From contig URNZ01000012.1 of the NCBI GenBank assembly GCA_900549405.1, forward strand, positions 1 through 42,091: a stretch of DNA of 42,091 nucleotides. The letters run 5' to 3'. This document shows, in pieces, positions 8,584 to 15,576 of this stretch. Source of the DNA: an uncultured Eubacteriales bacterium (GTDB lineage: Bacteria; Bacillota; Clostridia; Oscillospirales; Oscillospiraceae). The translations under genes and the position numbers were made by a program. Position 1 is the first letter of the stretch. Every line of letters starts with the position of its first letter. Below the pieces are notes generated by a model. That model did not search any database. It saw nothing but the letters and a program-made list of their open reading frames with translations, and had not been told where the DNA came from.

Positions 8584-8829
8584 ATGAAACGAACTGCCCT
8601 CATTCCCGCCCTGTGTCTGCTTGCAGCTTTCGCGCTTTCCGCCTGCTCCCCCGCCGCTCCCGGTGATCAGGCGTCAGAGGACTTCAGCTCTGCTGAAACG
8701 AGCACAGCGGCGACTTCAAAAAGGCCATGACGGCATGCGAAGACCAGCTGAAATGCGCCGGCGTCTATCGTGGACCCGGAACTGTTGACGGCCAATCAGG
8801 ATCTGGTCGATACGGTTATGTTTGATTGA
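8584..8829 (+). pseudogene. remnant of a small lipoprotein gene
   Basis: A good ribosome site (ATGGAGG) precedes ATG 8584 and a clear lipoprotein signal (AAFALSACSPAAP). The frame ends after about 48 codons at 8730. Other frames of the next 100 bases still read as protein-like: GDFKKAMTACEDQL, then IVDPELLTANQDLVDTVMFD ending in a stop near 8829. The first resembles the DFKKAMD-type segment seen in small lipoproteins of gut Firmicutes, from memory. The simplest reading is a small lipoprotein gene decayed by two or more indels. A short functional secreted peptide cannot be excluded. Confidence 0.5.
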
Positions 8830-8838
8830 AATTCAAGG

Positions 8839-8867
8839 TTGAACACACCCCCCGTCTGTGCTATACT
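8839..8867 (+). promoter_or_regulatory. sigma-A promoter of the ECF-kinase operon
   Basis: TTGAAC (8839-8844) and TATACT (8862-8867) are separated by exactly 17 bp. Transcription should start near 8874, giving a leader of about 180 bases before the ECF S-component start codon. Confidence 0.75.
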
Positions 8868-8870
8868 ACT

Positions 8871-9000
8871 GAGGAAAACGTCGGCATGAAGTCGGCCCCG
8901 CGTATCCCCTCCCCCGCGTTTATCTCACATGGATGAAGCATCAATACCGCGAAGGTATCGCCTGCCCAGAAGGGCGGGTCTGCCTTTGCGGTGTTTTTTC
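8871..9000 (+). promoter_or_regulatory. structured leader with intrinsic terminator (riboswitch or attenuator candidate)
   Basis: A strong intrinsic terminator lies inside the leader. ACCGCGAAGG (8946-8955) pairs with CCTTTGCGGT (8983-8992) around an inner GCCTGCCC/GGGCGGGT hairpin, and a run of six T follows. Upstream, GAGGAAAACG (8871-8880) can pair with CGTTTATCTC (8917-8926), with one A-A mismatch, closing a possible aptamer domain. A small competing hairpin (ATACC/GGTAT, 8944-8958) uses the 5' arm of the terminator. A 16-codon open frame (8886-8936) also sits here, so leader-peptide attenuation is an alternative. I could not match it to TPP, THF, preQ1, ZTP, fluoride or cobalamin consensus features. 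Confidence 0.55.
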
Positions 9001-9055
9001 GTCCGAAACCCAGAGACCCCGGAAAATCTAAGACCCAAGAAAGGACGCATTCCCT

Positions 9056-9598
9056 ATGACAAACACTGATCGTTCCGTGAAGAACTTGGTGGTGGCCGCC
9101 CTGATGCTGGCCCTGGCCTATGTTCTGCCCAACTTTACCGGCAACATCCCCCAGATCGGCTCCATGCTGCTGCCCATGCACCTGCCCGTGCTGCTGTGCG
9201 GCTTTTTGTGCGGCGGCGTCTGGGGCGCGGTGGTGGGCTTTGTGGCCCCTCTGCTCCGCTCCGTGCTGGTGGGCATGCCCCCCATGTTCCCCACCGCCAT
9301 CTCCATGGCCTTTGAGATGGCCGTCTACGGCCTGGTGTCCGGCGCGCTGTACCGCCGCCTGCCCAAGAGCCTGGGCGGCATCTATGCCTCCCTCATCGGC
9401 GCCATGCTTGCCGGGCGCGTGGTGTGGGGCATTGTCCGGGCCCTGCTGACCCTGACGGGCAACACCCAGTTCTCCTTCGCCGCCTTCATCGCCGGTGCCT
9501 TCACCTCCGCCATTCCCGGTATCATCCTCCAGCTGGTGGCCATCCCCGTGGTAGTGGTGGCCCTGCAGAAGGCCCGCCTGATCCCCCAGACCGCCTGA
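9056..9598 (+). CDS. ECF transporter S component (substrate-binding membrane subunit)
   Basis: This 180-residue, very hydrophobic protein has about six membrane helices, the normal size for an S component of an energy-coupling-factor (vitamin/micronutrient) transporter. It starts with VVAALMLALAYVLPNFTG and has the characteristic GSMLLPMHLPVLLCGFLCGG and FPTAISMAFEMAVYG. It would share the general EcfA/A'/T module, which is not in the window. The next gene, 4 bases away, encodes a P-loop kinase, suggesting that the imported compound is trapped by phosphorylation. A pantothenate-, nucleoside- or other vitamin-type substrate is possible, but sequence alone does not decide. Expression is probably set by the terminator in its leader. 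Confidence 0.85.
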   Translation: MTNTDRSVKNLVVAALMLALAYVLPNFTGNIPQIGSMLLPMHLPVLLCGFLCGGVWGAVVGFVAPLLRSVLVGMPPMFPTAISMAFEMAVYGLVSGALYRRLPKSLGGIYASLIGAMLAGRVVWGIVRALLTLTGNTQFSFAAFIAGAFTSAIPGIILQLVAIPVVVVALQKARLIPQTA

Positions 9599-9602
9599 CG
9601 CC

Positions 9603-10643
9603 ATGGAGCAGATCGCGGCGCTCCTGAAGGAGCATGTAGACAACCACCCCGGTCTGGAGACCGTGGACGCGGTAAAATTTTTGTATCAGAGCTATCTGGG
9701 GCCGGGACATCTGGTCCCCTCGGAAGCGGCCTCTCTGGCTCGGCTGGAGGAGGAGCTGGTCCAGTGCGGCCCCGACTTCGGCGAACCCCTGACCCAGCCC
9801 CTGGGCAACGGTTTGTGCCGGCTGAACCTCCGGCCAAGCCAGAAAGCGGGCCTCTCCCCCGTCACCCTGAACCGTCTGTTCTTCCTCACCGCCCAGCAAG
9901 TTCAGGGGGACCGGGTGGCGTTTGAGGGGGCGCTGAATCAGGTCCGGGATCTAAAGCTGCCCGGGTCAGAACGTTTTCTGGCCGATTATCACCGCCAGGG
10001 CTGCCCGGCGGTGAGCCACAGCGGCACATATCGAGAGCGCTACCGCCCGGCCTATCGGGTGGTGCTGGCCCGGTTCGGGGCGCTGGTGCCCATTCTGGCG
10101 GCCATTGACCGGGAGATGGCCCGGCGGGAGCATGTGCGCCTGGCCATCGACGGCCCCTGCGCCTCCGGTAAGTCCACTCTGGCGAAAACGCTGGCGGATA
10201 TCTACCGCTGCCCGGTGGTCCACATGGACGACTTCTTCCTCCAACCCCACCAGCGCACCCCGGAGCGGCTGGCTCAGCCCGGGGGCAACGTGGACTATGA
10301 GCGCTTTGACGCCCAGGTCCTCTCCCCCCTGTACCGGAACGAAGCCGCCCGCTATCGCCCCTGGCGGTGCCGCACCGGCGACCTGGGGCCGGAGATCACC
10401 CTCTGCCCCACCCCGCTTATGGTATTCGAGGGCAGCTATTCCCTCCGCCCCGACCTGCGGGAGCGCTATCACCTGCGCATCTGGACCGAGGCCCCCTGGG
10501 AGACCCGGCTGGAGCGCATCGCCCAGCGTGGCCCCGGCTGCACCGCCCGCTTCCAGCAGGTCTGGATACCCCTGGAGGACCGCTACTTCGCCGCCTGTCA
10601 GGTGAAGGAGTGCTGCCAGCTGGTTTGGAATGGAGACAACTAG
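9603..10643 (+). CDS. uridine-kinase-like P-loop kinase with N-terminal accessory domain
   Basis: The 346-residue protein has two parts. Residues about 1-170 form an uncharacterised domain (VDAVKFLYQSYLGPGHL; GTYRERYRPAYRVV). Residues about 178-346 are a uridine-kinase/phosphoribulokinase-like domain with Walker A AIDGPCASGKSTLAKTL, VVHMDDFFLQPHQRTPERL and LMVFEGSYSLRPDLRE. It starts 4 bases after the ECF S component and is followed by a terminator, so the two form one operon. It most likely phosphorylates the compound imported by that transporter; the substrate is not known. The ribosome site is weak, fitting translational coupling. Confidence 0.8.
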   Translation: MEQIAALLKEHVDNHPGLETVDAVKFLYQSYLGPGHLVPSEAASLARLEEELVQCGPDFGEPLTQPLGNGLCRLNLRPSQKAGLSPVTLNRLFFLTAQQVQGDRVAFEGALNQVRDLKLPGSERFLADYHRQGCPAVSHSGTYRERYRPAYRVVLARFGALVPILAAIDREMARREHVRLAIDGPCASGKSTLAKTLADIYRCPVVHMDDFFLQPHQRTPERLAQPGGNVDYERFDAQVLSPLYRNEAARYRPWRCRTGDLGPEITLCPTPLMVFEGSYSLRPDLRERYHLRIWTEAPWETRLERIAQRGPGCTARFQQVWIPLEDRYFAACQVKECCQLVWNGDN

Positions 10644-10650
10644 TTTACAG

Positions 10651-10688
10651 AAAAACAGGCATCGTCGGTTGGACGATGCCTGTTTTTT
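10651..10688. terminator. bidirectional intrinsic terminator
   Basis: A 16-bp inverted repeat (AAAAACAGGCATCGTC / GACGATGCCTGTTTTT, 5-base loop) with T-runs at both ends lies between the kinase gene and the convergent small gene at 10703. Confidence 0.9.
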
Positions 10689-10702
10689 GCTGTATAGCTT
10701 CA

Positions 10703-10921
10703 TTACACGATGGCACTGAGGTTATCCCAGTCAATGTCGCTGTCGACAACAAAGCCGCTTTCTTCCGCAGCCTTGATGCGCTGCGCCTCCTCCGGCGTCA
10801 CCTTTGTGAAGTCGGGGTCCCACGCTTTCACCAGCTTCTTGATGAATTCGTAGGCAAAGGTTTTATCTTCATCAGGCAGCATATCCATCATACGGGCCGC
10901 GTCGATAGCCATGTTAGACAT
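10703..10921 (-). CDS. small conserved hypothetical protein (72 aa)
   Basis: This 72-residue acidic protein begins SNMAIDAARMMDMLPDEDKT and ends SDIDWDNLSAIV. AGGAGG lies at a good distance before the ATG. The helical N-terminus and acidic tail resemble small antitoxin-like proteins common in gut clostridia, but no toxin gene is adjacent. It follows the DUF3842 gene by 28 bases on the same strand, so the two are probably co-transcribed. The function is unknown. Confidence 0.6.
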   Translation of the reverse strand: MSNMAIDAARMMDMLPDEDKTFAYEFIKKLVKAWDPDFTKVTPEEAQRIKAAEESGFVVDSDIDWDNLSAIV

Positions 10922-10949
10922 AAATACTACCTCCTAACCGGTAGGTGAA

Positions 10950-11360
10950 TTATTTCTCCAACTCTCTCGCCATCTGCTCCACCGCCTGGGCGACATATCC
11001 GGGCAGGGGTTGGTCCTGGACCCCGGCGATCACCACGCCGCAGCTGTTCATGGGCACCAGGAACTTTTTGGCCCGGCAGCCGCCCACGGCCTGGGCCATG
11101 GCGGGGGTCACCTCCCCTAAAATCGCGTGGGCGACTACGATGCCGATGGGGCCCAGCACCGCGTCGGCGTCCATCACCCCCCGGACCACCGGGTTCTCCC
11201 CCGTGGCTCCGCAGTCCGCCCCGGCCTTTAACATGGTGGCGGTGGCGATGCTGTTGGTGCCCAGGGCCCACACCTCCGCCTTTGGCAGGCGGGCCTTGAC
11301 CCCCTCCACCAGCAGCTTGCCCAGGCGGCCCCCCTGGCCGTCGATGACTACGATCTTCAT
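10950..11360 (-). CDS. DUF3842 family protein
   Basis: This 136-residue protein matches DUF3842 in sequence and length. It has a Rossmann-like N-terminus (MKIVVIDGQGGRLGKLLVEG), then LGTNSIATATMLKAGAD, and a C-terminal PMNSCGVVIAGV. The glycine-rich first loop suggests nucleotide or cofactor binding, but no activity is established for the family. It is the first gene of a two-gene minus-strand unit with the 72-aa protein. Confidence 0.8.
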   Translation of the reverse strand: MKIVVIDGQGGRLGKLLVEGVKARLPKAEVWALGTNSIATATMLKAGADCGATGENPVVRGVMDADAVLGPIGIVVAHAILGEVTPAMAQAVGGCRAKKFLVPMNSCGVVIAGVQDQPLPGYVAQAVEQMARELEK

Positions 11361-11444
11361 CTCGCTCTACTCCTTCTTGATTTGCTCGATTTGCAGACCA
11401 ACCGCCGGACTCTCCGCATAGAATGGGTCCGGTGGTGGTGTGAT

Positions 11445-11642
11445 ATGAACCTGTCCTGCGGCGACAGCCGGGAGCTGATGGCGCTGGCCGTGGCCCTGTC
11501 CATGCTCCTGGCCCAGGGGCAGGACGCCCAGCAGCTGGGCCGCCTGGCCGCCTTCTTCACCGTGGTGGGCGACACGCTGGCCCTGTTCGCCCTTCAGCCC
11601 GACCTGTGTCAGCCGGACCAGCCCGATCAGTCGGAAAAGTAA
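11445..11642 (+). CDS. small DUF6774-like protein (65 aa)
   Basis: This 65-residue protein contains the pattern SRELMALAVALSMLLAQGQ...LGRLAAFFTVVGDTLALFA, like short DUF6774-type proteins of gut Firmicutes (recognised from memory). The frame extends upstream to 11382, but ATG 11445 begins the conserved part; its ribosome site (GGTGGTG) is weak. Its 3' end overlaps the convergent lipase gene by 16 bases. No function can be stated. Confidence 0.55.
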   Translation: MNLSCGDSRELMALAVALSMLLAQGQDAQQLGRLAAFFTVVGDTLALFALQPDLCQPDQPDQSEK

Positions 11643-12478
11643 TCCTTCAGCTCCTCCATCCGGTCCACGGTCATCTGATAGCCCTTGGCCCACAGCAGGC
11701 GCAGCTTCTCCGGGTCCTTCTCCGTGCGGGACACCCCCATGGTGGAGTCGGGCAGGATGACCTTCACTTTTCCCTGGCGCTCCAGCTGGAACAGCTCCTC
11801 CCGGTTCTCGTTATACACGTGGGCCCGGTGCTCCATCACGTGCAGGAAGTTGGGATAGTCCCGATAGGTCCGGTGGAGCAGCTTCTGCATGGGGTCGGGC
11901 TTTCGTACATAGTCCCGGGGGTGGGTCAGCACCACCAGCAGCCGGTCACAGCCCTGCTCCAAGGCGTGCTTCCAGGGGATGGCGTCGGCAATGCCCCCGT
12001 CCAGATAGGGCTGTCCGCCCAGGTGAAAGATGGGGAACATCAACGGCATGGCGCAGGTGGCCTGGAGCAGCGTGGACTCCCGGTCCCGCCGGGGCACGGG
12101 GAAATACTCCGCCTTGCCCGTGTTCAGGTTGGTCACCACCGCCTCCACCTGGCCGGGCCAGGCCTCAAAGGCGTCGTAATCGAAGGGGATGAGCTGGTTG
12201 GGAATGGTGTCATAGGCGAACTTCAGGCCGAAATAGCTCCGGTTGTTTTTATCCGCCAGATTCCGCATGCCCATATACCGCTTGTCCGGGGCATAGGTGG
12301 TGACCACCTTCAAGTTCCGCCGGGGCTGGCGGGACAGATAGCTCACGCCATAGGCGATGCCGGCGGACACACCCACCAGATAGTCGGGCATCACGTCCTG
12401 CTCCAGCAGGGCGTCGCACACGCCGCTGGAGAAAATGGCCCGCAGGGCCCCGCCTTCCAATACGATCCCTTTTTTCAT
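11627..12478 (-). CDS. patatin-like phospholipase family protein
   Basis: This 283-residue cytoplasmic lipase-like protein has the oxyanion loop (LEGGALRAIFSSGV), the nucleophile elbow GVSAG (Ser about residue 39) and the catalytic Asp in YLDGGIADAIPW. This is the Ser-Asp dyad order of bacterial patatins of the YjjU/RssA kind, which are about 280-300 residues. It should hydrolyse acyl esters of lipids. No signal peptide is seen. It lies downstream of radA, separated by a repeat-rich spacer, so co-transcription is uncertain. Confidence 0.85.
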   Translation of the reverse strand: MKKGIVLEGGALRAIFSSGVCDALLEQDVMPDYLVGVSAGIAYGVSYLSRQPRRNLKVVTTYAPDKRYMGMRNLADKNNRSYFGLKFAYDTIPNQLIPFDYDAFEAWPGQVEAVVTNLNTGKAEYFPVPRRDRESTLLQATCAMPLMFPIFHLGGQPYLDGGIADAIPWKHALEQGCDRLLVVLTHPRDYVRKPDPMQKLLHRTYRDYPNFLHVMEHRAHVYNENREELFQLERQGKVKVILPDSTMGVSRTEKDPEKLRLLWAKGYQMTVDRMEELKDYFSD

Positions 12479-12512
12479 TGCTGAACCTCTCTTTGAATTT
12501 GCATAGTGTGGT

Positions 12513-12630
12513 TGAATCCCTCAGTCATCGCCTTGCGGCGATGACAGCTTGCCCTACCCTTTTTGTCCCTACGGGACATTTCCCCCTGACAGGGGGAATC
12601 GGCCTTTCACAAGGGGGCCTATTTTTCTTG
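12513..12630. repeat. intergenic palindromic repeat (gut-Firmicutes type)
   Basis: The spacer holds nested inverted repeats: ATCGCCTTGCGGCGAT, TCCCTACGGGA, and CCCCCTGACAGGGGG with a second CAAGGGGGCC. The opening GAATCCCTCAGTCA followed by hairpins and a CTTGCCCT...AAGGGGGCC pair resembles dispersed intergenic repeats common in Oscillospiraceae genomes (from memory). It is probably a mobile or REP-like element with RNA folding potential and no coding content. Confidence 0.5.
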
Positions 12631-12668
12631 TCATTGCGAGGAGGGCGAAGCCCGACGTGGCAATCCGT
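12631..12668. repeat. REP-like palindrome
   Basis: CATTGCGAGGAGGGCGAAGC continues to a GGCAATCC end. The outer arms (ATTGC/GCAAT) and inner arms (GGGC/GCCC) form a symmetric hairpin, typical of the 'CATTGCGAGGAG...GTGGCAATCC' repeats scattered between bacterial genes. It ends immediately before radA's stop codon. Confidence 0.6.
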
Positions 12669-12671
12669 CTT

Positions 12672-14054
12672 TTATAGCAGTGCCGCCAAAGCCTCCCGGA
12701 TGTTGGCCACCCGGATCAGCTCCAGCCCCTCGGGCACCGTCAGCTTGCCCTGGGTGCGCTTGGGCACCAGGCACTTGGTAAAGCCCAGCCGCCGCACCTC
12801 CGCCAGCCGCTGGCCCAGGGCGCTCACCGCCCGCAGTTCCCCCGTCAGACCCACCTCTCCGATGGCGGTGAGGTCGTGGGGCACGGGCTTGTCCCGAAAG
12901 CTGCTGGCCATGGCCAGAATGGCGGCCAGGTCGGCGGCGGGTTCCTCCAGGTCCAGGCCGCCGATGACGTTCATATAGGCGTCGCAGTTGCTCAGCATCA
13001 GCCCGCCCCGCTTCTCCAGCACCGCCAGCAGCAGCGCCGCCCGGTTATAGTCGATGCCGTTGCTCACCCGCCGGGGGTTGCCCAGGCTGCTGGGCACCAC
13101 CAGGGCCTGGATCTCCGCCAGCACCGGGCGCACCCCCTCCATCACGCAGGTGACGCAGGTGCCCGGGGCGTCGGCGGGCCGCCCGCTGAGCAGGGCCTCG
13201 GACGGATTGGGCACCTCGGACAGGCCGCAGTCCTCCATCTCGAACACGCCGATCTCGTTGGTGGCCCCAAAGCGGTTTTTGGCTGCCCGGAGGATACGAT
13301 AGGCCATGTGCCGCTCCCCCTCAAAATAGAGGACGCAGTCCACCATGTGCTCCAGCACCTTGGGTCCGGCGATGGAACCCTCTTTATTCACGTGGCCGAT
13401 GACGAAGACGGTGACGCCCTCCCCCTTGGCCAGCTGCATCAGGGTCATGGTACACTCCTTCACCTGGCTCACACTGCCGGGGGAGGCGCCCACGTCCCCG
13501 TTGTACATGGTCTGGATCGAATCTACAATGAGCACGTCGGGCCGCATGGCGTGGACGGCGTCCACCAGATTTTCTAAATTGGTCTCGGCCAGGAGGTACA
13601 GGCCCTCCCCCCGGACTTTCAGGCGCTCGGCCCGCAGCTTGATCTGCCGCTCCGACTCCTCGCCGGAGACATACAGCACCTTGGCAAACCGGCACAGGCT
13701 GTCACAAATTTGCAGCATCAGGGTGGACTTGCCGATGCCCGGCGCGCCGCCCACCAGCACCAACGAACCTTTCACCGCGCCGCCGCCCAGCACCCGGTCC
13801 AGTTCGCCCATGCCGGTCTGAAAGCGCAGCTCGTCGGTGGTCTCCACGTCGGCCATGGCCCGGGGGCGGTTCAGGGCCACCCCGGTGTCAGAGCCTCGGG
13901 CCACGGCATAGCCCGTCTTCCGGCTCTTGGCCGCGGGCTTCTCCGCCGGGCGCTCCTCCATGGTGTTCCAGGCCCCGCAGGCCGGACAGCGGCCCATCCA
14001 CTTGGGCGTCTCGTTGCCGCAGTCGGTACAGTAAAACAGCGTCTTTGCCTTCAT
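12672..14054 (-). CDS. radA: DNA repair protein RadA
   Basis: The 460-residue protein has all RadA/Sms parts in order: an N-terminal C4 zinc finger (CTDCGNETPKWMGRCPAC), a RecA-like ATPase with Walker A GGAPGIGKSTL, the RadA signature KNRFG (AAKNRFGATNEIGVFEM), and a C-terminal Lon-like domain. It is a DnaB-like helicase that drives branch migration in recombinational repair. ATG 14054 is chosen because TAGGAGCGG precedes it; an upstream in-frame start would add eight residues with no support. Its own promoter is at 14087-14115. Confidence 0.95.
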   Translation of the reverse strand: MKAKTLFYCTDCGNETPKWMGRCPACGAWNTMEERPAEKPAAKSRKTGYAVARGSDTGVALNRPRAMADVETTDELRFQTGMGELDRVLGGGAVKGSLVLVGGAPGIGKSTLMLQICDSLCRFAKVLYVSGEESERQIKLRAERLKVRGEGLYLLAETNLENLVDAVHAMRPDVLIVDSIQTMYNGDVGASPGSVSQVKECTMTLMQLAKGEGVTVFVIGHVNKEGSIAGPKVLEHMVDCVLYFEGERHMAYRILRAAKNRFGATNEIGVFEMEDCGLSEVPNPSEALLSGRPADAPGTCVTCVMEGVRPVLAEIQALVVPSSLGNPRRVSNGIDYNRAALLLAVLEKRGGLMLSNCDAYMNVIGGLDLEEPAADLAAILAMASSFRDKPVPHDLTAIGEVGLTGELRAVSALGQRLAEVRRLGFTKCLVPKRTQGKLTVPEGLELIRVANIREALAALL

Positions 14055-14086
14055 GTTTCCGCTCCTAGTCTGATACATTTGTTTCT

Positions 14087-14115
14087 ATTGTAGCAGGATT
14101 CTCCCTCTCCCGCAA
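14087..14115 (-). promoter_or_regulatory. radA promoter
   Basis: On the minus strand TTGCGG (14110-14115) and TACAAT (14087-14092) are 17 bp apart, about 35 bases upstream of the radA start codon. This is a good vegetative promoter. Confidence 0.6.
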
Positions 14116-14153
14116 GAGGGCGAAAACCCTTTTCTCCCCCCTGATCTTTTAGG

Positions 14154-14199
14154 CAAACAGGGCCGAAATGTCTGAAATCGAACACTTCGACCCTGTTTG
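14154..14199. other. long inverted repeat in the radA/14297 intergenic region
   Basis: CAAACAGGGCCGAA pairs with TTCGACCCTGTTTG (one mismatch) around an 18-base loop. It lies between two divergent genes. It could be an operator, or an RNA hairpin in the leader of the plus-strand gene; no T-run follows, so it is not an ordinary terminator. Confidence 0.4.
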
Positions 14200-14296
14200 T
14201 CTATCGCCAAACCACACTGTTTTTCTTAAAATAGTGACAATACTACTTTTCAGCCCGAAGGCGCCACGGGAGGGAGACAGAAAGGAAAACCAGGGT

Positions 14297-14827
14297 ATGA
14301 ACGTAGCAGACACCATAAAAAAATTTGGCCTGGAGCAGGCATTTGACTATCTCTATCGAGACCCGGAGCGCAATTTGCTGAAGATCATGGACTGGGCAGA
14401 CCGCTTTGACAACGGAGATTTCGCCGTTCAACGCAAGGTCATCCGCCAGGCCATTGAGGACCCCAGCCATCCCTATCACCAGTATATCCTCCATATCGTC
14501 CAGGACGTGGACCCGGAGGTCATGAAGACCGTCGCCGTCAACCTGTTTATCAACGCCAGCATGATCGGCTGGCGCAAGCAGGAGGTCTGTCGGGCCCAGT
14601 ATCAGTGCAACATGCCTTTTAACGAGAACATGCTCCAGCCCTGCCCCATGCTGGAAAACCCGGAGCGGCTGCGAAAGATGGTCCTGGACAGCGAAGCCCA
14701 CTCCACCGACCCCCAGTCCCCGGAGTCAGCAGACCACCTGTGCGGCAAGTGCGACGCCTACGCCAGGCACTGGGCCCCGGAGGCCCAGCGGCTGTGGGCG
14801 GAGCGGAAGCAGGAATTGGGCCTTTAA
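14297..14827 (+). pseudogene. radical SAM family protein lacking its catalytic core (internal deletion)
   Basis: This is a 176-residue protein. Residues about 1-103 (DTIKKFGLEQAFDYLYRDPE; DVDPEVMKTVAVNLFINASM) match the N-terminus of a roughly 460-480-residue radical-SAM family. Residues about 104-176 (MPFNENMLQPCPMLENPE; DHLCGKCDAYARHW) match its C-terminus. The middle, which in relatives starts IPWAILMDPTSACNLKCTGC and holds the CxxxCxxC iron-sulfur motif, is absent. The reading frame is kept across the junction (near 14607-14617). ATG 14297 begins the conserved part. It cannot do radical chemistry; it may be a remnant or a retained accessory domain. Family comparison is from memory. Confidence 0.65.
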
Positions 14828-14839
14828 CCGAATATGCAG

Positions 14840-14864
14840 AACGCCGCAGGTCACTGCGGCGTTT
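14840..14864. terminator. terminator hairpin between convergent genes
   Basis: AACGCCGCAG (14840-14849) and CTGCGGCGTT (14854-14863) form a perfect 10-bp stem with a 4-base loop. The T-tract is short, so efficiency may be modest. It overlaps the last codons of the TetR gene. Confidence 0.6.
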
Positions 14865-15444
14865 CCTGCTGTTCTGCTTTGCCCTCCCGGGCCCGCTGGG
14901 CGGCCAGGCGGATGGCCCGCTCCCCTGCTCCGTCCATCAGCAGGCATAGCCGCTCTAGGGCGGCTTTCAGGTCATATTTTAAGCCCGCGTCCAGCCAGTC
15001 TAACAGGCAGCCCACCACGGTACACTTATAATAGCGGTTCAGCACCGCCTCGTCCTCGCTGAGGATGGGGGTGTCCTTCAGGGCGTTGTCAAAATACTCG
15101 TCCACCATCCGCTGGGCCAGCCGGTCCAGATACTGCTCAAACAGCTCCCGGGGCACGGCCCGATACACGTGGAGCACCGCCTGCCGGTGGGCCAGGCCAT
15201 ACTCCAGGGCGGGTTCGATGCAGTCCATGGGGCGGCCCAGGGCACAGTGCTCCCGGATGATGCCGTCCACCTGGGTCTCCATCATCTCCCGCAGCAGGGA
15301 CGGGATATCCTGAAAGTGATAATAAAAGGTGTTCCGATTGACGTCACAGCGGTCCACGATGTCCTTCACTGTGATCTTGTTCATGGGCCGCTCCTCCAGC
15401 AGCTGCGCAAAGGCGGCCATGATCGCATGTCTTGTCCGTCGCAT
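14851..15444 (-). CDS. TetR/AcrR-family transcriptional regulator
   Basis: This 197-residue protein has an N-terminal TetR helix-turn-helix (HAIMAAFAQLLEERPMNKIT; DIVDRCDVNRNTFYYHFQDI) and a C-terminal helical ligand/dimer region of the usual length. ATG 15444 follows GAGGAATCAA; the longer open frame runs through the promoter. The gene is divergent from a DegV gene over 132 bp, so it probably controls that gene and/or itself, perhaps in response to a fatty acid or other hydrophobic ligand. That ligand is a guess from the neighbour. Confidence 0.85.
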   Translation of the reverse strand: MRRTRHAIMAAFAQLLEERPMNKITVKDIVDRCDVNRNTFYYHFQDIPSLLREMMETQVDGIIREHCALGRPMDCIEPALEYGLAHRQAVLHVYRAVPRELFEQYLDRLAQRMVDEYFDNALKDTPILSEDEAVLNRYYKCTVVGCLLDWLDAGLKYDLKAALERLCLLMDGAGERAIRLAAQRAREGKAEQQETPQ

Positions 15445-15490
15445 TTGATTCCTCTGTTTTCCGTTCAGATTTCGTTCAGGTCTTGGTTGG

Positions 15491-15519
15491 ATTATAGCAG
15501 AGTTTTCCCCGCCAGACAA
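15491..15519 (-). promoter_or_regulatory. promoter of the TetR gene
   Basis: On the minus strand TTGTCT (15514-15519) and TATAAT (15491-15496) have a 17-bp spacer, about 45 bases upstream of the start codon. Confidence 0.65.
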
Positions 15520-15576
15520 GCAAAACCATTTTCCGCCACAGCGGCCACTACCAACAGGATAAGGAGCGTTTACACC

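Noticed and set aside
14168..14296. Upstream extension of the truncated radical-SAM gene
   Set aside because: The added residues do not resemble the family, and the region holds an inverted repeat; conserved sequence begins at the ATG at 14297.
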